A stretch of DNA of 64,000 bases, taken from contig JBMNOE010000008.1 of NCBI GenBank assembly GCA_050942895.1, positions 35,027 through 99,026 of the forward strand, read 5' to 3'. The notes beneath the pieces are model-generated. The model saw only the letters and a list, made by a program, of their open reading frames with translations, searched no databases and had not been told where the DNA came from. The DNA is from JBNRMR01 sp050942895. Its GTDB lineage: Bacteria; Bacillota; Clostridia; Christensenellales; UBA1750. A program made the position numbers and the translations under genes. Shown here piece by piece: positions 1 through 8,403 of this stretch (position 1 is the stretch's first letter; every line of letters starts with the position of its first letter).

Positions 1-1209
1 CCTGAAATCCATGGGCTGGGCGTAGCGGCTCCAGAGCCAAAGGGTCATCTTGGGGCTTTCACCCGCCGTGCCGGTGACCTCCAGCGCCATGGGCGCCTTC
101 TGCCACATGTCCCTGATTGCGGCCGCCATTATGCCGCCTTCGCTGCCGAAGAAAACAGCGCCATTGCTTCTCGCTCCCTGATTCGCCAGAATATGGGCAC
201 ATCCCGGAACGGTGCGCTTTGTGATGGCGTAGTGATCGCAAGAATCCTGGGTGAGCCTGAAGTCGTTCCAGAAGGCATTATCGTCCACAATCTCATAAAA
301 ATCAGGCTGGCTTTCCCTGTCCGCTTCCACAAACTGCCCCTCGATCTGCTGCTGGGCGTATATGGCCAGTCTTTCCTGCGGGCTGAAGGGTTTTGCTTTG
401 CTCCTGGCGCCGCGCCTGTAGCTGCCGCCGCCGGTATACATACCCTGAACGCCTTCATAGAACAGGCCCTTTTCGCAGGCGAAGCCCACATGTCTGTTGA
501 ATAGTTCGCCGGAAGCTCCCATCTGCATTTCAACGGCTATGCCCCTTAAGAAATCGCTTTTTTCATCAGCCTCAAATATAAATGTATGAACGATCTTCAC
601 CCTGCTGCTGCCCTGATTGAAATACAGCCTTACAACGAATGGGAAAAGCTCTCTGCCGCCGCCGACATGTGCTCCAGTCAATTTTATCACAGCGCGAAGG
701 GGGCCGGCTTCCTCCAAAACTATTTCCTTCGTGACCCCGGAAAGCTTTGTGACTTTGATCTGCTGATCATATTCTTCCTCGCCCTGGACATTTTCCACCA
801 AGGCGATGAGCTTCGCGCTAACAGGGACAAAGCTGCTGTCCTTTCTGACAAGGCTTGAAATCAGATCGCCGCCCTTTTTAATCTCGCAGTTGATCATATC
901 GCTGCTTATTATAACGCTGCCGTCCGCCTCCTGCCGGGCGCTGATTTCGCTACGAGCCTTTGCGCTTTCACCTTTTTGAATGGAAAAATCACCGTTAGTC
1001 TCCAGCATTGCGCTGTGAGCAGTCCATTTCACGGAACCATCGGGCCAATAGGCGGTGTTTTTTGTCTGAACGGGAACCTTCTCGCTTCCGCTAAAAAGCG
1101 CCAGACCCTCGTCCCTTTTAAGCTCGCCCTTAGCCCAAGGCACTCCGAAGGTCACGGGGGTTTTTTCGCTCTTGAGCGACGTGAGCCAGTGAAGTTTTTT
1201 GCTAACCAT
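1..1209 (-). CDS. PL26/YetA-like exo-rhamnogalacturonan lyase, 3' end off the window
   Basis: The gene is open from an ATG at 1209 to the left edge, giving 403 codons with no stop, so the C-terminus is missing. The start follows an AAGGAG ribosome site about 13 bases upstream. The N-terminus (hydrophobic-polar strand, then P-V-T-F-G-V-P-W near residues 19-26) resembles the first domain of the PcRGLX/YetA family, whose characterised fungal member is an exo-acting rhamnogalacturonan lyase; that is recalled family knowledge. There is no signal peptide, so the enzyme probably acts in the cytoplasm on imported rhamnogalacturonan fragments. It is the last visible gene of a minus-strand operon and begins 15 bases after the PL22-like gene. 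The substrate is inferred from family and context. Confidence 0.75.
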   Translation of the reverse strand, partial: MVSKKLHWLTSLKSEKTPVTFGVPWAKGELKRDEGLALFSGSEKVPVQTKNTAYWPDGSVKWTAHSAMLETNGDFSIQKGESAKARSEISARQEADGSVIISSDMINCEIKKGGDLISSLVRKDSSFVPVSAKLIALVENVQGEEEYDQQIKVTKLSGVTKEIVLEEAGPLRAVIKLTGAHVGGGRELFPFVVRLYFNQGSSRVKIVHTFIFEADEKSDFLRGIAVEMQMGASGELFNRHVGFACEKGLFYEGVQGMYTGGGSYRRGARSKAKPFSPQERLAIYAQQQIEGQFVEADRESQPDFYEIVDDNAFWNDFRLTQDSCDHYAITKRTVPGCAHILANQGARSNGAVFFGSEGGIMAAAIRDMWQKAPMALEVTGTAGESPKMTLWLWSRYAQPMDFR

Positions 1210-1224
1210 TCTCAGTTTTTCTCC

Positions 1225-2376
1225 TTACCTTGATGTCATGTGTATCAAATGATCAACGCTGGTGAAGCCCACCGAGGGCTTGCCGTGCACAGTGGTGCAG
1301 TATGCGATATACTTGTCGTTAAACACGAAGCGCGGGTGGGCATCAATGTGGTAGACACAGGGCTCATCCTTCGTGTACAGCGCGGGATTGCGGGTGATGA
1401 CGTCAATCGGCCGGTGGGTTTCGGTGTTGTAGAAGTTGACCGTGGTAGCACAACCCCTGTGCCACTGCCACTGATCGTCATAGTTGAATATGTCTGCGCA
1501 GAAATATTTGTCATCGGCGGAGGAATAGCCATGGCGGTATCCGGTGGGATGCACCAGCTTCCTTTCGCCGCTTTCCATGTCAACGCAGCCTATTCCATAG
1601 CGCCAGTCGCAGTAGTATATCTTTTTTCCGTCGGCGCTCCACCACTCGTGGCTGGCTTCCTCATATACCGGCAGATGGCAAACCGGCTCCTCTCCCCTTC
1701 TGATTGTCCACATACGAGTCAGCCTGTTATCCTCATTCCTGGCGATGCGCTCTCGCTTGCCGGTCTGATAGTCCTGCCAGAAATCCATAGCAAAAAGAAT
1801 AAGGTCATTATCCACGGGGTTAAACTGGGCGTGGTTCCAGCCGCCGTGAAGCTGATGCCACAGCTGAAACTCACCGGTTTCAATATTGCATGATGTTATA
1901 TATACTTCGTTTCCGCTGCTTATATCGCAGGCAAGCTCTTTTTTGTCGGCGGAAAACGTCAAATGCGTGGCTATGCGGCCCGGAAAAGTGCGCCATTCCT
2001 CCGGCACCTTGGCGATTCTTTCAACAGGCGAATCCGGATGGGGGCCTTTTCTGAGGATCAAGTTTTGTGTGCAGTAGTAAAGCTCGCCCGTGTCCGGGTC
2101 TATGGCCGGAGCGCCGGCTGGAACATCAGGATGATAATATATCTCGTCGGTTTCAAGATCCAGGCAGGCCATTGTCTGGGCGCTGCCCTCAAGCAGACCT
2201 TTCGGAGGGAAGGCGCAAACGAACCAGAAATAGCGCATGTCTTTCGATGTGGATTGGCTGGCAAAATAAACAGGCTTTTGAAGAGGCGCGGCCTCATTGT
2301 TCAATATGTAGCTTTCAACGCCGCTGGCAAAATCGACATATTTTGTGAAATGCTTTGAAGACTCAATGGAATGCAT
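1225..2376 (-). CDS. Oligogalacturonate lyase-like protein (PL22-type beta-propeller)
   Basis: A 383-residue protein with repeated WD40/TolB-like strands that suggest a beta-propeller. The segment H-A-Q-F-N-P-V-D-N-D followed by L-I-L-F is characteristic of oligogalacturonate lyases, and several histidines that could hold the catalytic metal lie in the second half (H-E-W-W, G-Y-R-H-G-Y, H-I-D-A-H). PL22 enzymes cleave short unsaturated or saturated galacturonides to 4-deoxy-5-hexoseulose uronate in the cytoplasm, and no signal peptide is present here. The ATG at 2376 is chosen over an in-frame GTG 15 bases earlier because GAGGAG lies just before it. It sits between the binding protein and the PL26-like gene, consistent with pectin use. 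A related propeller hydrolase cannot be excluded. Confidence 0.72.
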   Translation of the reverse strand: MHSIESSKHFTKYVDFASGVESYILNNEAAPLQKPVYFASQSTSKDMRYFWFVCAFPPKGLLEGSAQTMACLDLETDEIYYHPDVPAGAPAIDPDTGELYYCTQNLILRKGPHPDSPVERIAKVPEEWRTFPGRIATHLTFSADKKELACDISSGNEVYITSCNIETGEFQLWHQLHGGWNHAQFNPVDNDLILFAMDFWQDYQTGKRERIARNEDNRLTRMWTIRRGEEPVCHLPVYEEASHEWWSADGKKIYYCDWRYGIGCVDMESGERKLVHPTGYRHGYSSADDKYFCADIFNYDDQWQWHRGCATTVNFYNTETHRPIDVITRNPALYTKDEPCVYHIDAHPRFVFNDKYIAYCTTVHGKPSVGFTSVDHLIHMTSR

Positions 2377-2498
2377 TCTGTTACTCCTCACTTCTTGATT
2401 ATTTTTATACGCCGTATTTGGGATGATTTACGGAAAATACACAGAAATTACAGAAATTGCAGATAATATAGAAACAGATCTACAGATAAACAGATAAT

Positions 2499-2524
2499 AT
2501 GGGGCTGCCGCAAGACAGCCCCAT
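2499..2524 (-). other. Intercistronic hairpin after the binding-protein gene
   Basis: A perfect 9-bp inverted repeat (ATGGGGCTG / CAGCCCCAT) with an 8-base loop lies 28 bases after the stop of the binding-protein gene. No U tract follows on the minus strand, so it is more likely an mRNA-protecting or processing structure than a full terminator. Confidence 0.6.
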
Positions 2525-2551
2525 GAATCGGTTTCATCGGATATGTTTGTT

Positions 2552-4228
2552 TTAGTTCAGGAGATCCTTCGCCCTTGTGTAAGCGTCGTTGTAGATCTGC
2601 AGGAAGGTGTCGAGGCCTTCGCCTATGCGGCTGTAGTCTGCAACGAAAGCATCCCACTGATCCATGGACTTGATGCCCATTATGAACTGAACGATATTCT
2701 CCTGGGTGTAGGTCTCAAGGTCGGTCTTGAGCTGGGTGGCGCGGCTCTGCTCTTCCTCCGTCAGGCGTATAAGCTGAAGCTTATTGTCCCTGATGAGGCC
2801 GCCGTCTTCGTACATAACTGCAGCAGCCTGGACGCGCTCATGCTGACGGTTGTCTATGCCATAGATGCCGTTGGGCTCAAGCCTTCCGAACCTGGCGACA
2901 TCGCCGGACACTCTCTTGTCCATGGGCAGGGCAACTCTGTCATCAGCCTTGATGGCCGCATCGTACTCGGGCACATGCTGGTAAAGGCCGTCACTGTCGA
3001 TGAAGAAGGAAATGCCGTCGATACCATATGTGTGGAGCTCAAAGCCTTCAGGGCTGAAGTTGTAGTTGGACATTTCCATAATCCTGTCCACCTTGCCGTC
3101 CTCAACGCCTACGAACACCGCAAAGGCGTCCCTGAGCTTGGGATAATGGATGGTGGTCGTGCCCTTGGTGTTGGCGTCGGGCTGGATCAGGGGCATTGCT
3201 TGATAGTACTTGTCGGTCACGCCCAGCTTCGCAAACTCCTGGTCAGCCCACTTGATGCGGCTGGAGGCGTTGTCGTGGGTCATGAAGATGCCGTCGTTCA
3301 GGAGCTGCTCCTGCCACTCGGGTGTTGCTGTGGTGGGGAATTCCTGGTCGATGAGCTTCTCTGCATACAGCACTCTCAGCCATTCCACAACTTCCTTCAT
3401 CCTGGGATCGGCCGCGCCGTACATGACGGTGTCGGTGGCCTGATCCACGAACTCATATGTGCAGATTCCGCTCCAGCTTTCGCACAGGCGGTTGATAAGT
3501 CCCACTGTCTGCATACGGGTCATGAAGGGAACCAGCTTGGGATCCTGCTGCTGAGCAAACCTCAGGAGATCAGCATAATCTTCCTTGACCTTGTAATCAT
3601 CGATGTTGAGACCCCAGGCTTCAACGAGGTCGCCGCGGACCAGCAGGATGTCGCCGATGTACTGCTCGGAAAGCATGGACAGAATCTTGATCTTGCCATC
3701 TTCGCCGGCGGAAAGAGCATATACGAAGGGGTCGTTGTAGAAATAATCTTCAAGATACTCATACTTGCCGAGGATGTAGTCGTCCAGGGGCTTCCAAGCT
3801 TCCTTATATTTGTTAAGGCTGGACCAGCTGCCCTGGGTGACGATGTCGGGAATGTCGCCCGAAGCCATGGTCACGTTGTAAACAGCCTGCTCGTCCGTCG
3901 CGGGGATACGGATGAAGTCAAACTTAACGTTGAACATTTCTTCGAACATCTTTTCCTTCATGTATCCGCCCTCAGGCACATCGTCCAATGATGCGCTGGG
4001 GTGCATGTTGATGTAAGCGGAGATTTCGTAGAACTCGCGCTCAGCAACGGGTTCTACGGGTGCTGCTGTCTGCGTTGCTGTGCCTGCCGTGGGGGCAGGA
4101 GTGCTGGCACCGCCGGCTGCGCTGGTGGGCGCTGCAGTGGGGGTGGATGCCGCGGGAGTGCATGCAGCAAGAACAAACACCATCAGGACTGCCATTGCCA
4201 AAGCAAGCGCTCTTGTAAACTTTTTCAT
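2552..4228 (-). CDS. Extracellular solute-binding lipoprotein, LplA/YtcQ type
   Basis: A 558-residue lipoprotein. The N-terminus has two lysines, a hydrophobic stretch and the lipobox L-A-A-C with Cys23, followed by an Ala/Pro/Thr-rich linker to about residue 60. The rest has the length and motifs of family 1 oligosaccharide-binding proteins associated with LplB/YtcP permeases. It would deliver a pectin-derived oligosaccharide to the two permeases encoded just upstream. Unlike the other four binding proteins in the window, it lacks the D-P-N-G-N-G-type calcium-loop motif in the middle of the protein. Start: AAAGGAGG seven bases before the ATG. No ATPase gene is nearby; such transporters usually share a multipurpose MsmX-type ATPase encoded elsewhere. 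Confidence 0.88.
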   Translation of the reverse strand: MKKFTRALALAMAVLMVFVLAACTPAASTPTAAPTSAAGGASTPAPTAGTATQTAAPVEPVAEREFYEISAYINMHPSASLDDVPEGGYMKEKMFEEMFNVKFDFIRIPATDEQAVYNVTMASGDIPDIVTQGSWSSLNKYKEAWKPLDDYILGKYEYLEDYFYNDPFVYALSAGEDGKIKILSMLSEQYIGDILLVRGDLVEAWGLNIDDYKVKEDYADLLRFAQQQDPKLVPFMTRMQTVGLINRLCESWSGICTYEFVDQATDTVMYGAADPRMKEVVEWLRVLYAEKLIDQEFPTTATPEWQEQLLNDGIFMTHDNASSRIKWADQEFAKLGVTDKYYQAMPLIQPDANTKGTTTIHYPKLRDAFAVFVGVEDGKVDRIMEMSNYNFSPEGFELHTYGIDGISFFIDSDGLYQHVPEYDAAIKADDRVALPMDKRVSGDVARFGRLEPNGIYGIDNRQHERVQAAAVMYEDGGLIRDNKLQLIRLTEEEQSRATQLKTDLETYTQENIVQFIMGIKSMDQWDAFVADYSRIGEGLDTFLQIYNDAYTRAKDLLN

Positions 4229-4265
4229 AGTTTGCCTCCTTTATAGACTATGTGTATATAGCGTG

Positions 4266-5156
4266 TCAGCCCTTGATAGAGCCGATCATTACGCCCTTGA
4301 CAAAATACTTCTGAACGAAGGGGTAGACGCACAGTATCGGTATGACTGCAACCATTATAACCGCATATTTTATCGTTTCGGCGATAAGGTTTGTGCCGTC
4401 CTCGATGGTGGTGCCCGCCTGACCGCTCAGAAGGTCGTTGATCTGGTTTTGCAAAACGATGCTCCTCAGCACAAGCTGCAAGGGATACTTTGTGTTGTCC
4501 CTCAGGTAGATCATCGCGTCAAACCATCTGTTCCAGTGGCCCACCGCGTAGAACATGCCGATGGTCATCAGCGAAGCGGTGGAAAGGGGTAGAATTATCT
4601 TCGTGAGCACCTGCATGTCGGTGCAGCCGTCTATGGTGGCGGCTTCCTCAAGGGAATCAGGGATGCCCTGGAAAAATGTGCGCATTATGATCATGTTCAT
4701 GGTGCTTATAGCGCCGGGCAACAATATGGCCCAACGGGTGTTGAACAGGCCCAGGTTCCGCACCACCAGGAATGTCGGGATAAGCCCGCCGCTGAACAGC
4801 ATGGTGAAAGCTATCATGAATGTGAACAGGCCCTTGCCGTAAAAGTCCTTCCTTGAAAGGGGGTAGGCTCCCAGCACCGTGAGAATAAGGTTTATGGTCG
4901 TTCCCGCGGAGGTGTATAACAGGGTGTTGCCGTAAGCGGTCCAGACCAGCTTATATTTGAACACGGCCTGATAAGCCTTTAAGTCGAAAGTGTCGGGTAT
5001 TATGCTGACTCTGCCTGCAAGTATCGCTGTGTTGCTGCTAACGGAAGCAGATGCCACATACAGGAAGGGGTAGAGCATTATGACGCTCAGCGCCAGCATA
5101 AAAATTATGTTGCATATTTCAAATACTATCCGTCCTGTACTCTTTCTAATTGCCAT
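4266..5156 (-). CDS. ABC transporter permease, YtcP/LplC type
   Basis: A 296-residue inner-membrane permease with about six membrane segments and the EAA loop (L-E-E-A-A-x-I-D-G-C, near residues 177-186), the contact site for the ATPase. The C-terminal Q-K-Y-F-V-K-G-V-M-I-G-S-I-K-G ending is typical of YtcP-like permeases and recurs in the other three copies in this window. It lies 12 bases after the LplB-type gene and 37 bases before the binding-protein gene, so the three form a transporter cassette. Start: AAGGAGGG six bases before the ATG. Confidence 0.9.
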   Translation of the reverse strand: MAIRKSTGRIVFEICNIIFMLALSVIMLYPFLYVASASVSSNTAILAGRVSIIPDTFDLKAYQAVFKYKLVWTAYGNTLLYTSAGTTINLILTVLGAYPLSRKDFYGKGLFTFMIAFTMLFSGGLIPTFLVVRNLGLFNTRWAILLPGAISTMNMIIMRTFFQGIPDSLEEAATIDGCTDMQVLTKIILPLSTASLMTIGMFYAVGHWNRWFDAMIYLRDNTKYPLQLVLRSIVLQNQINDLLSGQAGTTIEDGTNLIAETIKYAVIMVAVIPILCVYPFVQKYFVKGVMIGSIKG

Positions 5157-5168
5157 CTCTTTCCCTCC

Positions 5169-6116
5169 TTACCAAAGACTGGTTTCGCCGAAGCGCTTAG
5201 ATACCTCGTTGGCAAAGGTAATAAGAACCAGAGACACCAGCGAGTTGAACAAGCCGACCGCCGTGGAGAAGCTGTAGTCAGCTTCTATAAGTCCTCTTCG
5301 GTAGACATAGGTGGAGATGACATCGGCAGTTTCATATGTAGCGGGAGAGTACATCAGCAGGATTGCCTCATGGCCCACAGAGAGAAGATTGCCTATTCTG
5401 AATATGAGCATTATAACGATCGTCGGGGCGATGCCTGGCAAGGTTATGTGTATCGTCTGCCTTATCCTGCCGCCCCCGTCGATGACGCAGGCCTCGTAAA
5501 GCTCGACATCGATGCCCGTCAGCGCCGCCAGATAGATGATTGAGCCCCAGCCCACACCTGCCCAGATGCCCATCATTGTGTATAGCCGTCGGAAATATTT
5601 CGGGTCGTTCAGGAAATAGGTCCTTTCCCCTCCCAATATCTCGATGATATTGTTTATAAGGCCGGTGGATGGCGAAAGGAAGTTAACATACATGCCCACG
5701 ATTATGACCGTAGACACGAAATGGGGCAGGTAGCTGATGGTCTGCACGGTTTTCTTGAAGAAACCGTCCCTTATCTCATTGAGAAGGATCGCCAGCATAA
5801 TGGGCGCCGGAAATCCAAATATAAGACCATAGAAGCTGATCAGAAATGTGTTTCTTATGAGCCTGGGCGCATATATGGAGCTAAAGAAGCTCCTAAAATG
5901 CTTAAGACCAACCCAAGGGCTGTCCGCCACGCCGATAAAGGCATTATAGTCTTTAAAAGCGATGACTATGCCAAACATTGGCATATATTGGAATATGACA
6001 TAGTAGGCGACAACCGGCAAAAACATCAGGTAAAGCCAGCGGCTCTTCTTTATTTTTCGCCAAACCTGGTTCTGCCCTCGTGTCTGCCTGGAAGACGTCG
6101 TTATACCTTGGGTCAA
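5169..6116 (-). CDS. ABC transporter permease, LplB/YteP type
   Basis: A 315-residue membrane protein, first gene of the pectin operon. The motif Y-x-P-M-F-G-I-V-I-A-F-K-D-Y after the first membrane segment and the EAA loop (Y-E-A-C-V-I-D-G-G-G) mark it as the LplB-type partner of the YtcP permease. The start is TTG at 6116: GGGAGG lies eight bases upstream, and the nearby ATG that follows this site more closely opens another reading frame without permease similarity. It ends with the E-T-S-L-W motif also seen at the end of the second LplB copy. Confidence 0.88.
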   Translation of the reverse strand: MTQGITTSSRQTRGQNQVWRKIKKSRWLYLMFLPVVAYYVIFQYMPMFGIVIAFKDYNAFIGVADSPWVGLKHFRSFFSSIYAPRLIRNTFLISFYGLIFGFPAPIMLAILLNEIRDGFFKKTVQTISYLPHFVSTVIIVGMYVNFLSPSTGLINNIIEILGGERTYFLNDPKYFRRLYTMMGIWAGVGWGSIIYLAALTGIDVELYEACVIDGGGRIRQTIHITLPGIAPTIVIMLIFRIGNLLSVGHEAILLMYSPATYETADVISTYVYRRGLIEADYSFSTAVGLFNSLVSLVLITFANEVSKRFGETSLW

Positions 6117-6258
6117 AGTGCATTCCTCCCTTTAAGACATGCTGTGCATAAATGATCATTAATAAAGCTTTAGTTACATCAGATGTAAAAATGACCGCAG
6201 TGTACCCATACGAAAGAAACCAACGATAAAATTGAAAGAGAACTGACTCTATAAACTT

Positions 6259-6267
6259 AGTATATCA
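6259..6267 (-). promoter_or_regulatory. Candidate extended -10 promoter of the pectin operon
   Basis: On the minus strand, TG-A-TATACT forms an extended -10 element about 140 bases before the TTG start of the LplB-type gene. No convincing -35 hexamer sits at 17 bases, which would fit an activator-dependent promoter. Assigned by eye only. Confidence 0.35.
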
Positions 6268-6589
6268 ATTAGTTCATATTATCGCATATAATAAAAAATA
6301 CGTCAAGCATTTTATTTTCCATTTTTTTCGCACCTGTTTAAGCGCGTTTTTTGGCCAAATTCCTTGATTTTATGAATGTCATTTCTTTTGGGTTAACCAG
6401 CTATTAAATTCACATTGCTTAATAATTGCGCCGAATATCATTCTTTAATTTATCAGGATATTTAATGCATTAATGTTAATTTGTTCATTTTTTGAGTAAA
6501 GCAAAATTATATATTTTCAACTACAACTACACAAACAATTAAAAAGATGTCAAAAAAAAAGAAAATGCAGCGGATGCAGCGGACATTAT
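6268..6589. other. AT-rich divergent intergenic region
   Basis: About 320 bases of A+T-rich sequence between the pectin operon (minus strand) and the DUF2953 gene (plus strand). It must hold control elements for both, but I see no long inverted repeat, terminator or plausible gene in it. Confidence 0.5.
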
Positions 6590-6676
6590 ATGCACCTGAT
6601 TTATAGAATATATCCAGAAAGCATGTATTTTTTTCATATACGCTGGAAAACTATGAATATCAGGCAAGGAGGAAGC

Positions 6677-7276
6677 ATGAGAACCTTTATAACGGTTTTA
6701 TTTTCAAGCCTGGCGATATCGGCGCTAATATATGCAATCTCCAGCAGCAACCACCTGCGGCTTTGGCTTCGCTATGACGGGAAAATTCATCTGCGAGTGA
6801 AACTATACCTGCTGGAGGGCCTGTTCCTCTATGATTTCATGATTTCCGGAGGGGAAGCAGTGAGGATGACAAAGAGGGAGCGCCGCCTACTGTCATTGTT
6901 AATAGGAAAAAAAAATAAAAAGCAAGGGAAGAACAAGGCTTTCAGCCTAAAGTTCGGCGATATATTGCAGTTAATGAAAAAAAGCAGGGCGCTTTGGTCT
7001 TTGCGCATGAAGCTGGGCGCAGAGGACGCCGCCCATACGGCTCTTGTTTGCGGCGCGCTGATGTCTTTTTTAAAGGCCGGCGCGCTCTTCTCCCTTTCGT
7101 TTATCCCTTTGCAGTCACAGAAAATCAGCGTGCTGCCGGTGATGCAGCCCTGCGTCAACATCAACTTTTCCTGCATGTTAAGCATTAAAACGGGTCATAT
7201 TATATTTGGTGCGGCAAAAACAGCCGTGAAGAGCATAAAGGTGAAGCTATCGCAAATGAATAATAAACCAAATTAA
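6677..7276 (+). CDS. DUF2953 (YtfI-like) membrane-anchored protein
   Basis: A 199-residue protein with one N-terminal membrane segment (about residues 4-24), a basic stretch K-K-N-K-K-Q-G-K-N-K near residue 80 and the P-x-x-x-x-x-x-x-N-I-N-F-S-C-M-L-S-I-K-T-G-H-I-I tail typical of DUF2953. The function is unknown; in Bacillus the family member ytfI precedes ytfJ, and the same pair is conserved here. The ATG at 6677 is preferred over upstream in-frame ATGs because AAGGAGGA lies six bases before it. Being paired with gerW suggests a sporulation role. Confidence 0.8.
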   Translation: MRTFITVLFSSLAISALIYAISSSNHLRLWLRYDGKIHLRVKLYLLEGLFLYDFMISGGEAVRMTKRERRLLSLLIGKKNKKQGKNKAFSLKFGDILQLMKKSRALWSLRMKLGAEDAAHTALVCGALMSFLKAGALFSLSFIPLQSQKISVLPVMQPCVNINFSCMLSIKTGHIIFGAAKTAVKSIKVKLSQMNNKPN

Positions 7277-7294
7277 ATCAGCGGAGGCAATAAT

Positions 7295-7744
7295 ATGAAC
7301 AACAACATCGACGCCATAATGAAAACCACCATGGAAAATCTGAAGGAAATGGTGGATGTGAACACCGTGGTCGGAACGGCAGTAATGTCCCGGGACGGCA
7401 CGACAATAATCCCGGTATCCAGGGTTAGCTTCGGCTTCGTTGCCGGCGGCGGAGAGTATAGCCTGAACACCTCGGGCAAGGGGGAAACGCCCCAGACGCT
7501 GCCCTTCGCAGGCGGCGCAGGCGCGGGAGTTTCTGTTGCTCCCGTGGGCTTCCTCGTGGTCGAGGACCAGGGTGTGAGGATGCTTTCCGCCCATGTGCCT
7601 TCTTCCGTGGACAGGATGATCGAAGCCATACCTTCCTTCATCGGTGAGATCAAAAAGACAGTCAAGTGCATAATGAATCAGGACGAGCCCACCACTCTGC
7701 CGAGCGACGAGAAGCCCCAAGACGGCGAAAAATACGTAATATGA
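7295..7744 (+). CDS. gerW: GerW family sporulation protein (YtfJ)
   Basis: A 149-residue protein covering the whole YtfJ/GerW domain: M-V-D-V-N-T-V-V-G near residues 19-27, the I-I-P-V-S-R-V-S-F-G-F stretch and a glycine-rich centre (G-G-A-G-A-G-V). In Bacillus subtilis YtfJ/GerW is made in the forespore and is needed for germination with L-alanine. It starts 18 bases after the DUF2953 stop, so the two are probably co-transcribed. The C-terminal 20 residues are an acidic, variable tail. A ribosome site GGAGG precedes the ATG. Confidence 0.9.
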   Translation: MNNNIDAIMKTTMENLKEMVDVNTVVGTAVMSRDGTTIIPVSRVSFGFVAGGGEYSLNTSGKGETPQTLPFAGGAGAGVSVAPVGFLVVEDQGVRMLSAHVPSSVDRMIEAIPSFIGEIKKTVKCIMNQDEPTTLPSDEKPQDGEKYVI

Positions 7745-8400
7745 TTTTTGGCGGGGGCCGCGCGGGGCTCCGCCCTGCGAAAGAGCACTTGAGGGCGCAA
7801 CCCCGTATCTCCCCTCTAACTTCAATATAGAACTTATTAAGGCTATAAGGAGTCAAGGGGATTCTTCCCCTTGCGGGTGCAGGGCAGAGCCCCGCGAGAG
7901 AGCGCTTGAGGGCGGAGTTCTGCGAAAGAGCGCTTGAGGGCGCAGCTCCGTATCTCCCCTCTAACTTCAATATAGAACTTATTAAGGCTATAAGGAGTCA
8001 AGGGGATTCTTCCCCTTGCGGGTGCAGGGCAGAGCCCTGCAAAAGAGCACTTGAAGGCAGCCCTCCCATCGTCCCTCTAACTTCAATATAGAACTTATTT
8101 ATGCTATAAGGGGTCAAGGGGATTCTTCCCCTTGCGGGTGCAGGGCAGAGCCCTGCAAAAGAGCGCTTGAAGGCAGCCCTCCCATCGCCCCTTTAACTTC
8201 AATATAGAACTTATTAAGGCTATAAGGAGTCAAGGGGATTCTTCCCCTTGCGGGTGCAGGGCAGAGCCCTGCGAAAGAGCGCTTGAGGGGCAGAGCCCTG
8301 CGAAAGAGCGCTTGAGGGGCGGAGCCCTGCGAAAGAGCACTTGAGGGGCGAAGTTCTGCGAAAGGGCGCTTGAAGGCAGAGCCCTCGCCCTCCTCCTGCG
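7745..8400. repeat. Nested tandem repeat block (116-bp and 29-bp units)
   Basis: Four copies of a unit beginning CTAACTTCAATATAGAACTT start at about 7816, 7961, 8077 and 8193, with spacings of 145, 116 and 116 bases. Each holds two small hairpins: AAGGGGATTCTTCCCCTT and GCAGGGCAGAGCCCTGC. A shorter unit of about 29 bases around CCCTGCGAAAGAGCGCTTGA is inserted or amplified within it: the first spacing is longer by exactly one 29-base unit, and several 29-base copies follow the fourth long copy up to about 8390. No start codon with a ribosome site opens a convincing gene here. It lies between the gerW stop and the 3' end of galM. Confidence 0.9.
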
Positions 8401-8403
8401 CTT

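Noticed and set aside
2543..3991. 482-codon ORF on the plus strand
   Set aside because: It lies fully inside the binding-protein gene on the other strand, shows no recognisable protein features and has no ribosome site; it is an antisense shadow.
7810..8395. CRISPR array
   Set aside because: The units are long, nearly identical throughout and lack unique spacers between short repeats; no cas gene is near.
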